Positions 25,383-35,347 of a stretch of DNA of 64,000 nucleotides are shown here, one piece after another; positions within the stretch are counted from its first letter, which is position 1, and every line of letters starts with the position of its first letter. The notes beneath the pieces were generated by a model, which was given only the letters and a program-made list of their open reading frames with translations, was not told the origin of the DNA and made no database searches. This DNA is from Fallopia convolvulus (lineage: Eukaryota; Streptophyta; Magnoliopsida; Caryophyllales; Polygonaceae), in NCBI GenBank assembly GCA_964016875.1, contig OZ024720.1, forward strand, positions 38,779,106-38,843,105, in the 5' to 3' direction. The position numbers were made by a program, and so were the translations under genes.

Positions 25383-26379
25383 CTCGATTTCCATTCCTTC
25401 TCGTTCTCAATTGATTGATTCTTTCTCTCCCACTGGCTTTCTTTCTATTAGTGCCGTAAGACGAGGGGTTTCCCCTTGGTTTGCGGATTTTGCTAACTTT
25501 GCCGTAGGGGGAGTGATCCCACCAAATTTGTCTTATCAAGCTAGGAAGAAATTCTTACATGATGCTAGACAATACTTTTGGGATGATCCATATCTCTACA
25601 AGGAAGGGCGTGATCAAATCTATAGACGGTGTGTGTCAAGTGAAGAGGTTGAGAGCATAATTCACCATTGCCACTCCTGGCCTATGGGAGGTCACGCTAA
25701 GAGTTCCAAAACCACCTCAAAAATTCTTCAATGTGGTTATTATTGGCCAACCATGTTCAAGGATGTGCATGATTATGTGAGGAAGTGTGAGGAGTGCCAA
25801 AGAGAGGGGAACCTATCAAGGAGGAATGAGACTCCTCAAACTGGCATTCTAGAAGTTGAGTTATTTGATGTATGGGGTATTGACTTCATGGGACCATTTC
25901 CCACATCGGGGCCTTACAAGTACATCTTGGTAGCCGTGGACTATGTTTCAAAATGGGTGGAGGCCATACCAACAAGAACCAATGATGCTAAGGTGGTGAT
26001 GAAGTTTTTGAAAAGCAACATTTTTGCAAGGTTTGGTGTGCCTAGGGTTCTCATAAGTGATGGAGGACCTCATTTCATTGAGAGGTGCTTCGAAAATGTG
26101 TTGATTAAGTATGGGGTGTCTCATCGAGTTGCTACTCCTTATCATCCTCAAACAAGCGGGCAAATCGAGGTGTCAAACCGTCAAATCAAGGCTATCTTGG
26201 AGAAGACCGTATCTCGATCAAGGAAAGATTGGGCCTCTAAGCTCGATGATGCACTATGGGCTTATAGAACCGCCTTCAAGACACCTTTGGGAACTACACC
26301 CTTCAATCTAGTTTATGGCAAGGCATGTCATCTTCCGGTAGAGCTTGAGCACAAGGCGAAATGGGCACTCAAGAGATGA
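25189..26379 (+). CDS. pol: Ath-1 integrase (frame-shifted from RT)
   Basis: This is a frame of 396 codons. The first ~65 codons are linker read in another frame, and recognisable integrase sequence starts near 'SPWFADFANF'. An HHCC zinc region follows (HHCHSWPMGGH ... CEECQ). The DDE catalytic core has Asp 232 (GIDFMGPF), Asp 291 (ISDGGPHF) and Glu 327 (GQIEVSN), with 35 residues between the last two as expected. It inserts the cDNA into the genome. It stops at 26377-26379 (aag aga tga), where Ath-2 continues with WALKEINMD. One base appears to be missing, and the C-terminal domain is in the next frame. Confidence 0.92.
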   Translation: MDRRTKYVGPEVQNIGPKARQVRVSRDRGLQHRARVTCVSAKLDRRPTMSGRYTSMSVRGRKFPSSISIPSRSQLIDSFSPTGFLSISAVRRGVSPWFADFANFAVGGVIPPNLSYQARKKFLHDARQYFWDDPYLYKEGRDQIYRRCVSSEEVESIIHHCHSWPMGGHAKSSKTTSKILQCGYYWPTMFKDVHDYVRKCEECQREGNLSRRNETPQTGILEVELFDVWGIDFMGPFPTSGPYKYILVAVDYVSKWVEAIPTRTNDAKVVMKFLKSNIFARFGVPRVLISDGGPHFIERCFENVLIKYGVSHRVATPYHPQTSGQIEVSNRQIKAILEKTVSRSRKDWASKLDDALWAYRTAFKTPLGTTPFNLVYGKACHLPVELEHKAKWALKR

Positions 26380-26765
26380 ATTGGGATATCAACTTGGCCG
26401 GTGAGAAAAGGTTTCTAGAACTTCATGAGTTGGGGGAATTGAGGTTGAAGGCCTATGAGAACTCCAAGCTATACAAAGAGAAGACCAAGAAGTGGCATGA
26501 TAGGAAGTTAATTCCAAAGACCTATCAAATCGGTGACAAGGTTCTCCTTTTCAATTCAAGGCTTAAACTTTTCCCCGGGAAGTTAAGGACTAGGTGGAGC
26601 GGACCATTTGTGGTCCACCGTATCTATGCTCATGGTGCGGTGGACTTGGTTGATGAACAAGGACATATTTTCAAAGTGAATGGTCATCGAGTGAAGAAGT
26701 TCTATGACAAGGACGGTCCAAACGAAGAAGTTAGAGCCTCATGGGCTCTCGTCCTCGCCGATTGA
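26361..26765 (+). CDS. pol: Ath-1 integrase C-terminal part
   Basis: This frame continues the integrase after the one-base shift near 26373. It has 'ELRLKAYENS', 'KTKKWHDRK', and the SH3-like C-terminal DNA-binding part 'GDKVLLFNSRLKLFPGKL' and 'RWSGPFVV'. There is no chromodomain, as expected for Athila/Tat-type elements. The ATG at 26361 is probably not a real start. Confidence 0.88.
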   Translation: MGTQEMNWDINLAGEKRFLELHELGELRLKAYENSKLYKEKTKKWHDRKLIPKTYQIGDKVLLFNSRLKLFPGKLRTRWSGPFVVHRIYAHGAVDLVDEQGHIFKVNGHRVKKFYDKDGPNEEVRASWALVLAD

Positions 26766-26845
26766 TCCTATACATGCCATTGAAGAATAAGAAATTGTGA
26801 GCTTTTCATACTCTTCTCTCTTGCTTTTAAGTTTTGATTTCCTTG

Positions 26846-26887
26846 TTTGATGGGGACATCAAAATTTTAAGTATGGGGTGGGGGTAG
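26846..26887 (+). promoter_or_regulatory. Hairpin plus central polypurine-like tract of Ath-1
   Basis: TTTGATG, loop GGGA and CATCAAA form a perfect 7-bp stem at 26846-26863. They are followed by 'aattttaagtatggggtg' and more G-rich sequence to about 26887. The layout copies that of the 3' polypurine tract at 28467-28499, including the string 'ttaagtatggggt', so a second plus-strand priming site is inferred. Confidence 0.7.
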
Positions 26888-28466
26888 GTGTGTTCATGAT
26901 TTCACTTGTTTATGTTTGTTTGTTATTTTGAGGATATTTAGTTTGTGTTTCTAGTTTGTATTTGGGATGTTTGGTTAGTGGTTTGAGGAATGACATGGAT
27001 GATTAATTTGGTCTTGAATGGATTAGTTTTTGGTTTTAGAGAAATTTTTGCAAAAAAAATCCATAAAAAAAAAATTGAAAAATTGTGTTAAAAACAACAA
27101 AAAGATTTTGTGTTTTGTAGGTTTTGGACTAGAAATTCCCATCTTAGATTGCCAAAATAAAAGCTAATGATGATGTGAGCATGTAAATTCCTTTGCATAT
27201 TTTTGGATAGTTTAGCCTCTAAAATGATGTTGCTTTTGATATGATCATAATATCTTGCTTGTTTTATTGAGCATGTGAGTTCTAGGATGAGTTCTTATGC
27301 AACTAAGTATGAGTGACCCTTGTGAGATTGATTTTTGGCCATTTTAGGGATGCTTGATCATATTTGCATATCCCTCATTTTTCTTGTGTAATTAGCTCAT
27401 TCATGCTTAGTAAAACTTGCTATTGTGGTGTTTATCTATTTTCCAAGACCGTCATGAGAATTGTCCTAGCATGGTCACATTGATTTTGAACTTTATTCTT
27501 CTAGTCACATAAATGTTCCATATCCTACCATGAAGTTAATCCTTTGATTGTAGCCCCGTTCTAGCCTAAGCCTTTGTTTGAAACTCCTCAAAAATATTAT
27601 TCCTAGCCTTATATGACTTGACCCTTATGGGATTGGACTTTAGAAGAGAGGTTTGGATTGTATTTGAAGAGTTGAGATTCTCTTGGGTTTAAGGGCAAAG
27701 AATGGTGTTATGAATCATGTGGGTAGTGCATCTTTGTTGTACAAAAATGAAAAAAAAAAGAAAGAAAAGGAAGAAAGAAAATGTTGGAAATATAAAGTGG
27801 AATAAAGCAAAGAGCTTAAGTGAAGAAAATGGTCCGACCGAGTTACAAGCAACATCGAGCCCGATGTCATAAGAAAGTCGGTCCAAATGTAGAAAGTGTT
27901 GAAAATCCAACAAAAAGCATAAGAGCAAAGATGAAGTGGAATGTTAAGTAAAATTTTGGGTTGAAAGGAAAATGTTAAGTCTTTTGGGTGAGTGTGAAAG
28001 TAATTGTGCAATTTGGTGAAATTGGTGAGAGTTTAGGTTGTTCAATCCCCATTATAAGCACCACAAGACCAAATAATTCCCACCTTGAAAAATACCAAAA
28101 GCCCCATTACAACCCGGCCGAATGGAACCTCTTTGAGGACCTCCATTGAGCCAAGTTCGAAATTCTTTGTGTACTTTGCATTAGGCATCTCTAGGTGGAG
28201 GAATTGGTGATATTAGCTTCAATAGTAAAGTCCTTACTTGCATGATTTTTGAGCTTGAGTGTTCATTGCTAAACCCAAACACATGATGAGTGATACACAT
28301 TCACATATCCCTAAAGTGAGGCTTAGTTGCATTGACTTTATTCCTTGGAACACTTAATCACGTGTGATGATGTAATCTTGCTTGAATGTCTATCACCTGT
28401 GCTTAAAATGTGTTTTCATACGAGGCTTTACTTGAAGATTATGTTTCGGTCTTGCTTACATTGTTA

Positions 28467-28503
28467 TTGCTTGAGGACAAGCAAGTTTAAGTATGGGGTA
28501 TTT
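28467..28503 (+). promoter_or_regulatory. Hairpin plus 3' polypurine tract of Ath-1
   Basis: TTGCTTG, loop AGGA and CAAGCAA form a perfect 7-bp stem (28467-28484), followed by 'gtttaagtatggggtattt' up to the LTR start at 28504. Its position directly before the 3' LTR marks it as the plus-strand primer region. Confidence 0.8.
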
Positions 28504-29913
28504 TGATGTCTCTCTATTTGGTGGTGTTTTCATATGTGATTTCCTTTGTAAATATGTTTCTTTTTCCCCTTTTCTTGTGCGTTTTGTTCCTTTTTAGCTT
28601 AGTTCCCGTATTTCTATGAGATTCGGAGACTACGCACCTTTTATGTGTTTTGTAGGTAATTTGGCATGAATCAAGGATCGATTTGAAGGAGGGTCGAGAC
28701 ATGGAGCAAAGGCCGAGCTAAAGTGGGAAAGAGAGAAGCAAGCCATGAAGAAGAACAAGAGAAGCCAACTAAGAAGAAGGTGGAACGAGGTCAGGACCGA
28801 GTTGCAACCACATCGGGCCCGACTTTGAAGTCTCCAACCTCGGACCGAGTTGCACAGTACCTCGGGCCCGAGGTTCCTCCGTGTCGGTCCGAGTCGGTCA
28901 CCGAACTACTTGAGCTCCAAGGCACGAATTTGTGGACTTCCACTTTTGCCCTTCATCTAATCTATAAAAGGCCCTCTTGTCTTCTAAGAAAGGGTTCCCT
29001 CACACACACACAAAAAGGGGGTTCCAAGGGAGCCAAGAGGATACTTGGAGAGCAAGGAGGAAGGAGAAGAGGAGGAAGAGAGAGAGAATCGGCCAAGAGA
29101 GAGGAAGGCTTGATAGGTTTTGTTGATTGTTTAGCTTTGATTTGCTTTGATCTTGTGGATTTGAAAACCCTTGATTTGAATTTGTGGATTGCTTTGGATT
29201 TGAATGAAACCTTGCTTTGTTTTGAGATTGATTATGATGATTGCTTTCTCTTTTGATTTGATTGCTTTCTTTGCTTGTCACATGGAGTAGATCTCCTTGA
29301 TCTTGGGTTATGGGGGAAAACCCTAGCTAGGTTTAGGCTAGAAACCCCAATTCCATAGCCTTGAGTGTTTGATCTAAGGAACCCACTCTACATAGAGCTA
29401 CAATTCCTTGCGAAAGTTGGGAATCAAGGCTTGAGATTGGCAAAGTAGCGAAAGTGAACATGTGTCAATCTCAAGACCTTGCTTCGAAGGGGATTTCCCC
29501 ATGGATCGAGGTGTAGATGTGGTTGGAACGAGGGCGAAAGCAGTCGATCCTAGTCCGATCATCACTCATTGCCTGATTTGGGGTGGAAAAGCCTTAATCT
29601 ACTAGGGAAGGAACCCAAAAGCCCAAGATCTACTTTTAAAATCTTTGAGTTCGACATCCGCAGCTACCTCGGGCCCGACTTACCCAGTGTCGGTCCCGAC
29701 TTCCTCTTGTCGCCAACCTCGGGCCCGACGTGACCTCAGTGTCGGTCACGACTGTTTTCTTTGTTTTCCTTTGTTTTATGCTCTCCTTTCTAGCTTCCTA
29801 GTATCTAGGCACATCGATCGAGTAGACTTCCTGAGTGTTCGACACCCACCACGTACTACAACGGGGTCGGGTTATAAATTGTATCTCTTGACCCTCGCAT
29901 CCGAGAGCGATCA
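28504..29913 (+). repeat. 3' LTR of Ath-1
   Basis: This is a 1410-bp direct repeat of 19350-20759. About ten single-base differences are seen by eye (for example gaatgagg/gaacgagg, tagttcg/tagtccg, cggtcccg/cggtcacg) and no indels. Its TATA box is at 28963-28970. It is followed by the target duplication ATATG. Confidence 0.95.
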
Positions 29914-29990
29914 ATATGACAAAGTAAAGAGATAAGAAGAAGAAACTTACAAAGAACTTTTGAAGCTTGAAGTAGTGGTGGAGCTCATCA

Positions 29991-31551
29991 CTAAGAAGGT
30001 GGGGGTCGATGACGAGGACGGAATGGTGGATGTGCCGGAGGAACCCATGCATCTTGATCCGGGTAGTGTCCTTGGTTCCAATGCATGTAACTCTCCATAT
30101 GAGCCCAACGGTAATCATCCATCTCTTGTTGGGCCTCATAGTATGTTCGAAACTGCTGGAACTTTTGATAATGCTGATCCACCTTAGCCCGGGTTTGCCT
30201 TTGGTTCTCCACCATGGAAGAATGCCCCCACATCACGGCCTCGTGTTGTTGCCTATGTTCAACCCTCATGGCCTCCATCTCCCGAGCCAAATAAGCCATG
30301 TCATACACCGAACTCGAACTCATAAACCGCTCCAAACGTAGGCTGCAAGGGCGGCATAGGGACATGGTATGGGCTTGTAGGGTCGTGCGCGACCCCATAA
30401 GGGTCATGCACGGAGTGGCGTGCGGGATGGAATGTTTCTGGCGGGTCGTGCCCGACCCTAGTGGGGTCGTGCCAGAGGGGAGGTAGGGTGGGCAAGGCTA
30501 GAATTTCATACCGAAGCATGGGAATCAGATAACGGCGGGGGCGTCTTCTCAAAGACTCATCTTGTTCGGGGCATTTCTTCAATCGATATCGGTCACTGGA
30601 CCACACCTCAAACCAATTGGGCAAATGAAGCAAATCAACCCGCTCTTTAGAGATGACAACGTGGTGACCATGGAAAGTGGAGCAATATGTGTTTGGATCA
30701 TCAGGGTGCCTCGATATCAGCTTTGCATTAGCGAGAAACGGGATGTCCACAAATATCGGCTTCTCCCCTGAATAAGCTCTCATGTTGACTTTAAGGTTGT
30801 GGGCGAGCCGAGCAATCATCCCTCCAAAGTAAACCGAATCTGACTTGGCCTCGAAATCATCCACACTCCTCATCCACTCGAAGCCAATGTTGATAGGCTC
30901 GGTGGACGAGAATAACATCGTCCTCAACATGTTGACCTCCCTCCTGTTCGTCCTAGATAACTCAGTCCTCGGGAAGACCGTGCTCCCTAGGATGCGAAGA
31001 ATGATCCGAAAGAGCAGGTTGGCGATGTCCTTGCTAGGCAAGTTATGGAAGGCACCCTCCTCTTTCCCGGATAGATAGCTCCATGTCACTAGGGGGTCAT
31101 GCTCAAGATTGGCATCATAAATTGGGTTAGGGAACCCGAATACATCATTGAGCTCTTTCAAGGTGAGCTTGAACCACTTGTTCCCAAGCTGAGATTGGAT
31201 CTTACCACCAGTGTGAGGGCTCTTGATAGTGGTAGAGAAGGTGGCCAGAAACTCACAAGTGAGTATGGGATAATGGTGATTTTTCCACTGAAGCAAATTC
31301 TCGCCCCCTATGTATGTGAACGCCTCCATCAAATCATCATGGATGTGCAAGCGTTGCCCATCCTCTTTGCAATACCATCGTGTTCTATGCTTGAGCTCAA
31401 GGCAAGCATTGTACGTCTTTCTGAATTCAAAGGTCAGGGTGCATTGGTTAATCTCGGGCTTATCACTTTTCTTTGACTTCTTCACGGGTCGAGAAGTTGA
31501 GGCCATGGTACCTATATCAATCAAACACAAACTCCACATAATCCACCCCAT
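29991..31551 (-). pseudogene. Ath-2 Athila ORF-1-like gene (env position), frameshifted
   Basis: On the minus strand a 416-codon frame (31551-30301) has the layout of the Athila ORF-1 family: 'ILTCEFLATFST', 'LTLKELNDVFGFPN', 'LSGKEEGAFHNLPS' and 'EWMRSVDDFEAKSD'. It is followed by a linker with repeated HDP units that encode the family DNA motif. The C-terminal part, a charged coiled-coil-like segment ('YLAREMEAMRVEHRQQHEAV'), is read in another frame at 30407-29991, so a small indel lies around 30310-30400. The gene sits between pol and the 3' region, where Athila elements carry an env-like ORF of unknown role. I see no clear membrane segment. Ath-1 and Ath-3 lack it. Confidence 0.78.
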
Positions 31552-32623
31552 AGCTGTTCAAAGGCAAGTATTGCTAGCATTATTGATTAAGCAATTCGCA
31601 ACAAAGGCGAGACATTAGTTACATAGACATGAAAGCACAGATCAAATCTCAACCTAGCATGCAGTACATAGCTAAAACCACCCAAACACACATGAAAAGA
31701 GCTATGGCACGACCCAAAGGGGGTCGGTCCAGAGAGCTCGATTTTTACTATTCATCATCTTCAACCTTCACCCAAAATTGGGATCTAGCCCCCATTGGCA
31801 CCAACTATCAGATTTCAACCACTATACCCCCGAAAAATCGAGTCTAAACTCAACCTAGCATGCAAGAATCAAGAACAACACCCATTATGCAAGCAATTTC
31901 CAAATTTTTACCCAAAATCAAAAATCCCCAAATAATGCAAATCCAACCCAAAAATTCAATTTCAATCATGAATAATCACAATTAAGAGCAAAGGGTTAGA
32001 GATCCATACCGAAAATCCGAGATTCAAGCAAAAAAAGTGGAAAAAGGGTCGATCTCGACCTAGATCTAGGTATTGGAAGGGGAGGTCGGGTCGAACATGA
32101 GCAGATCTCGTTCTAGGCTGGTGGTGCTCGTGCGTGGCTGCAGTGGTGTGGTGGTGGCCATTTGGTGGTGATTTGGTGGTTATGGTGGGGTGGTCTGTGA
32201 ATTTTGGCAAGGAATGGGGTTGTGAGAGAGAGAGCTCGAGAAAGGCTTATGGAGGAGGTGGTGTGTCGGGGTAGGAATGAGGGAGGCAGGGGTCGATCTT
32301 AGGTTTAACAAAAATAGGGAAGAAAACTTACCTTATTAGAAGAAGGGCAAATTCGGTATTGCCGACTAGGGTCGTGCACGACCCATACAGGGTCGTGTTC
32401 GAACCCCTTGGGAGGTGGTCGAAAAGTAACTTAAATTGCTCCTTTTGAAAAGTCGTCTTTTCCGTCTTTTTGATCCCGTCTTTTAAGTTTATGACCCTGC
32501 AAAAACCCCACAAAATTCCTTCTCAAAAATATGTATTCTATCCTAGTCTAAGGAAGGTTAGAAAAATCTAATCTAAAAAAATACAAATAAAATTAAAAAT
32601 AATAATAAAACTAATCTAAAAAT
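31552..32623 (-). other. Ath-2 spacer between pol and ORF-1-like gene
   Basis: This is about 1.07 kb without a supported gene. It includes family-motif copies (about 32350-32405, and weakly near 31710-31735) and AT-rich stretches. The whole stretch would be leader or intron for the ORF-1-like gene if that gene is expressed from a spliced RNA, which cannot be shown here. Confidence 0.6.
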
Positions 32624-32677
32624 CGGCTTGCCTCCCGAAAGCGCTTGTTTAACGTCATTAGCTTGACGACTTACCTG
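32624..32677 (-). promoter_or_regulatory. Conserved post-pol motif and possible splice donor of Ath-2
   Basis: On the minus strand, just after the pol stop, CAGGTAAGT (32677-32669) fits a consensus 5' splice site. It is followed by 'gtcaagctaatgacg', 'ttaaacaagcgctttcggg' and 'aggcaagccg'. Ath-3 has the same motif after its integrase remnant (58814-58859). The function is unknown; the splice-donor reading is an inference, and Ath-3 lacks the GTAAGT part. Confidence 0.55.
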
Positions 32678-32680
32678 AGC

Positions 32681-33865
32681 TCAGTCCGAGGTGGTGAGAG
32701 CACATGTGGATCGGATTTCTTCATCTAATTCCATCTTTGCATAGTACTTCTTCAAGCGGTGCCCGTTGACCTTGAAAATCGCTCCGTTCTCATCTATAAG
32801 GTCGACCGCCCCATGTGGATAAATGTGATGAACCGTGAATGGTCCACTCCATCTAGTCTTTAGCTTCCCGAGAAAACGTCGGAGCCTAGAGTTGAAAAGG
32901 AGTCCTTGGTCACCGGCTTTGAAGAGTTTTGGAACAAGCTTCTTGTCATGCCACTTTTTGGTTCTCTCCTTGTAGATCTCAACATTATCATAGGCTTTAA
33001 GCCTCAATTCTTCCAATTCTTGCAAGTCCATGAAACATTTTGCTCCGGCCGCATCGAGATCCATGTTGATCTCCTTAAGGGCCCATAAAGCTTTGTGTTC
33101 AAGCTCGACGGGCAAGTGACATGACTTTCCATACACCAAGTTGTAAGGAGTCGTGCGGAGTGGCGTCTTGTAATCGGTACGGTATGCCCATAGTGCATCA
33201 TCAAGCTTTGAAGACCAATCTTTCCTTGACCGGGACACCGTCTTCTCTAAGATGCTCTTTATTTGACGGTTTGAGACCTCCACTTGACCACTTGTTTGAG
33301 GATGATATAGTGTGGCCACCCTGTGAGAGACCCCATACTTGGCCAAAAGAGCTTCAAGGCTCCTTTCAATGAAGTGTGAGCCGCCATCACTTATAAGAAC
33401 TCGGGGGACACCAAAACGAGGGAAGATATTTTATTTCATGAACTTAGCAACCACCCGAGCATCATTTGTTTTTGTGGCAATGGCCTCCACCCATTTGGAG
33501 ACATAATCAACCGCTACAAGGATGTACTTATAAGGACCCGACAAAGGGAAGGGCCCCATAAAGTCTATCCCCCACACATCAAAAAGCTCGACTTCCAAGA
33601 TACCGGTGAGAGGATTCTCATTTCCCCAAGTAATGTTGCCAGAACGCTGGCACTCGTAACACCTTATCACAAACTCATGTACAACCTTGAAAAAGCGTTG
33701 GCCAATACAAGCCACTTTGAAGAATCTTCGCCGTGGTCTTGAATCCCTTAGCATGGCCTCCCGTTGGTAGAGTGTGGCAATGGCGAATGACGCTCTCAAT
33801 CTCATCATCAGGAATACAACGCCGAAAGATGTGATCACTTCCATGCTTGAACAAGTAAGGATCAT
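32681..33865 (-). pseudogene. pol: Ath-2 integrase, interrupted by a stop
   Basis: There are two frames on the minus strand. The first (33865-33431) has a decayed zinc region (CYECQRSGN) and catalytic Asp in GIDFMGPF, and ends with a stop after KFMK. The second (33346-32681) starts at the equivalent of 'AKYGVSHRVATLYHPQTSGQ' and has the catalytic Glu in QVEVSN and the C-terminal 'LLFNSRLRRFLGKL' and 'RWSGPF' part. The middle Asp segment (ISDGG) lies between them. The second frame reaches a normal end (TGA at 32683-32681). Similarity to Ath-1 integrase is high, which shows the same lineage. Confidence 0.88.
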
Positions 33866-33908
33866 CCCAATAATATTGCTTGACGTTGTGGAGAAATTTC
33901 TTCTTGGC

Positions 33909-34316
33909 TTAAGGGGTTAAACCCGCCGGAATCTCGCCTTCTACAATATAGTTAGTAAAATCAGCAAACCAAGGGGTCTTTGACCCACGTAAAGCAAGAA
34001 TAGAAGTAGAGGGAGAAGATAAAGATGGGAGATCATCGGAACTCGAAAGAACCGAAAAGGGAGAAGAAAACTTACTTGCGGGACCCAGGGTGAGGGTCGT
34101 GCATGAGCCATTTGGGTCGTGCTCGAAGTCTAACTCGAGGGCAGGGGTCGTGCTCGACCCTTTTGGGGTCGTGCACGACCTTATGACGACCCTGGCAAGG
34201 TTGGTCCTGAGAGGGCCAACTTCCAATGGGGTCGTGCACGAGCCTGGCGGGGTCAGTCCTGAGAGCTTAATTTCTCTACCACTCTTGTCTCCATAGGGCT
34301 CTTTTTCACCTTGCAA
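33909..34316 (-). pseudogene. pol: Ath-2 RNase H-integrase linker
   Basis: This minus-strand frame is low in complexity (SCTTP, SSTTP and EHDPNGSCTT units) because it contains six or more copies of the GGGTCGTGCACGACCC-type motif. It ends with 'TPWFADFTNYIVEGEIPAGL', the start of the integrase-side homology that Ath-1 also shows ('SPWFADFANFAVGGVIP'). A stop follows at 33909. Confidence 0.75.
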
Positions 34317-34996
34317 AAGAGTCTCATCGGGGCGTGTATCATTGATGGGGATTGATCCGCCGGACTCCTAGATATGCTCAAGGGGCATTCTTGATAGGTG
34401 ATCCTCCACTAAGTTCTCCACTCCTTTCTTGTCTCGGATTTCGTGATCCTGCAATAAAAGCATCAAACGAAGCAACCTAGGCTTGGCGTCTTTTTTCGCC
34501 ATTAGAAATCTAACCGCAGCATGGTCAGTATAAACGATCACCTTAGAACCTACTAAGTAAGAGCGATATTCTCAAAAGTAAACACCACAGCAAGAAACTC
34601 TTTCTCGGTTGTAGTGTACTTACTCTTGGCTTCATCAAGCGTCTTACTTGCATAGTAGATGGCATGAAGCTTCTTGTCCTTCCTTTGCCCAAGAACCGCT
34701 CCTATGGCATTATCACTAGCATCACATATAATTTCAAAGGCAAGTGACCAATTCGGTGATTGCATAATGGGGGTCGTCACGAGGGATTTCCTCAACCTGT
34801 AAAACGCTTCAAGACATTCTAGAGACATGCTAAACACTACATCTTTCATTAGTAGGTTAGTCAATGGTTTAGCAATCTTAGAAAACACCTGAATAAAGCG
34901 TCTATAAAAACCCGCATGGCCCAAAAAGCTCCTAACGTCTTTAACGGAGGATGGAGGGGGCAATTTCTCAATAAGATCAATTTTTACCTTGTCCAC
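34317..34996 (-). pseudogene. pol: Ath-2 RT end and RNase H, frameshifted
   Basis: The frame at 34996-34553 covers the RT connection ('FLGHAGFYRRFI') and the start of RNase H ('CDASDNAIGAVLGQRKDKK', 'TTTEKEFLAVVF'). The remaining RNase H sequence (the equivalent of the TDHAA region and the ADHLSR end) follows in a different frame at about 34552-34340. A frameshift therefore lies near 34560. Confidence 0.82.
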
Positions 34997-35015
34997 CTCT
35001 ATCCCGCGTTTAGAC

Positions 35016-35347
35016 TAGGGCTGAGCACGGTTCGGTTCAAACCGAAATTTTAAGACGAACCGACCGAACCGAACCGAAACCGAAACCGATATGATTCGGT
35101 TCGGTTTTCGGTTTAAGAATTTTCCAAATTTCGGTTTCGGTTCGGTTTCGGTTCGGTTTTCGGTTAAATTTCGGTTCGGTTCGAATTTTCCAAAGAAAAA
35201 CCTTCTATTTATGTGAAACCGAAAAAAACCGAAACCGAACCGAACCAATTCGATTCGGTTTTCGGTTCACATAAAATGGGATTTCGGTTTTCAGTTCGGT
35301 TCGGTTTTGGTCGGTTCGGTTCGGTTTTGAACCGATGCTCAGCCCTA
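35016..35347. mobile_element. hAT-like MITE inside the Ath-2 RT/RNase H region
   Basis: This is a 332-bp element starting TAGGGCTGAGCA and ending TGCTCAGCCCTA (12-bp perfect terminal inverted repeats). It is flanked by an 8-bp target duplication GTTTAGAC (35008-35015 and 35348-35355). An 8-bp duplication with TAGGG...CCCTA ends is typical of hAT-superfamily elements. The inside is almost entirely GGTTCG/ACCGAA-type short repeats and can fold on itself. It carries no transposase, so it must have been moved in trans. Confidence 0.9.

Larger units (their letters stand above)
26766..28503 (+). other. 3' noncoding region of Ath-1
   Basis: These 1.74 kb hold no supported gene. From left to right they hold a hairpin and central G-rich tract (26846-26887), A-rich tracts (27050-27110 and about 27749-27785), a conserved block 'tgtagccccgttctagccta' (about 27550-27611), a family-motif cluster (about 27830-27895), a second conserved block with 'gccccattacaaccc' (about 28058-28115), a third with 'aaacacatga' near 28278, and the 3' hairpin/purine tract (28467-28499). 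The ORF-1-like gene that Ath-2 has between pol and this region is absent. Confidence 0.8.
19350..29913 (+). mobile_element. Ath-1: complete young Athila-like LTR retrotransposon
   Basis: This is a 10.56-kb element bounded by two 1410-bp LTRs starting TGATGTCTCT and ending GAGCGATCA, with 5-bp target duplications. Internal order is tRNA-Asp PBS, gag-protease, RT-RNase H, integrase, and a 1.74-kb noncoding region with a central and a 3' hairpin/purine tract. It has no ORF-1-like gene, unlike Ath-2. I count ten LTR-LTR differences (about 0.7%), so insertion was recent. Even so, the coding region changes frame three times (near 23300, 25190-25380 and 26373), so it may depend on other copies, unless some shifts are assembly errors. 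Confidence 0.95.

Noticed and set aside
20760..28503. Endogenous pararetrovirus (caulimovirid) origin
   Set aside because: There are paired LTRs, a PBS, integrase and 5-bp target duplications; this is a Ty3/Gypsy retrotransposon.
30562..31476. Plus-strand frames opposite the Ath-2 ORF-1-like gene
   Set aside because: They are shadows of the minus-strand frame.
35015..35345. Simple microsatellite at the GGTTCG-rich region
   Set aside because: Perfect terminal inverted repeats and an 8-bp duplication show a MITE; the short repeats are its interior.
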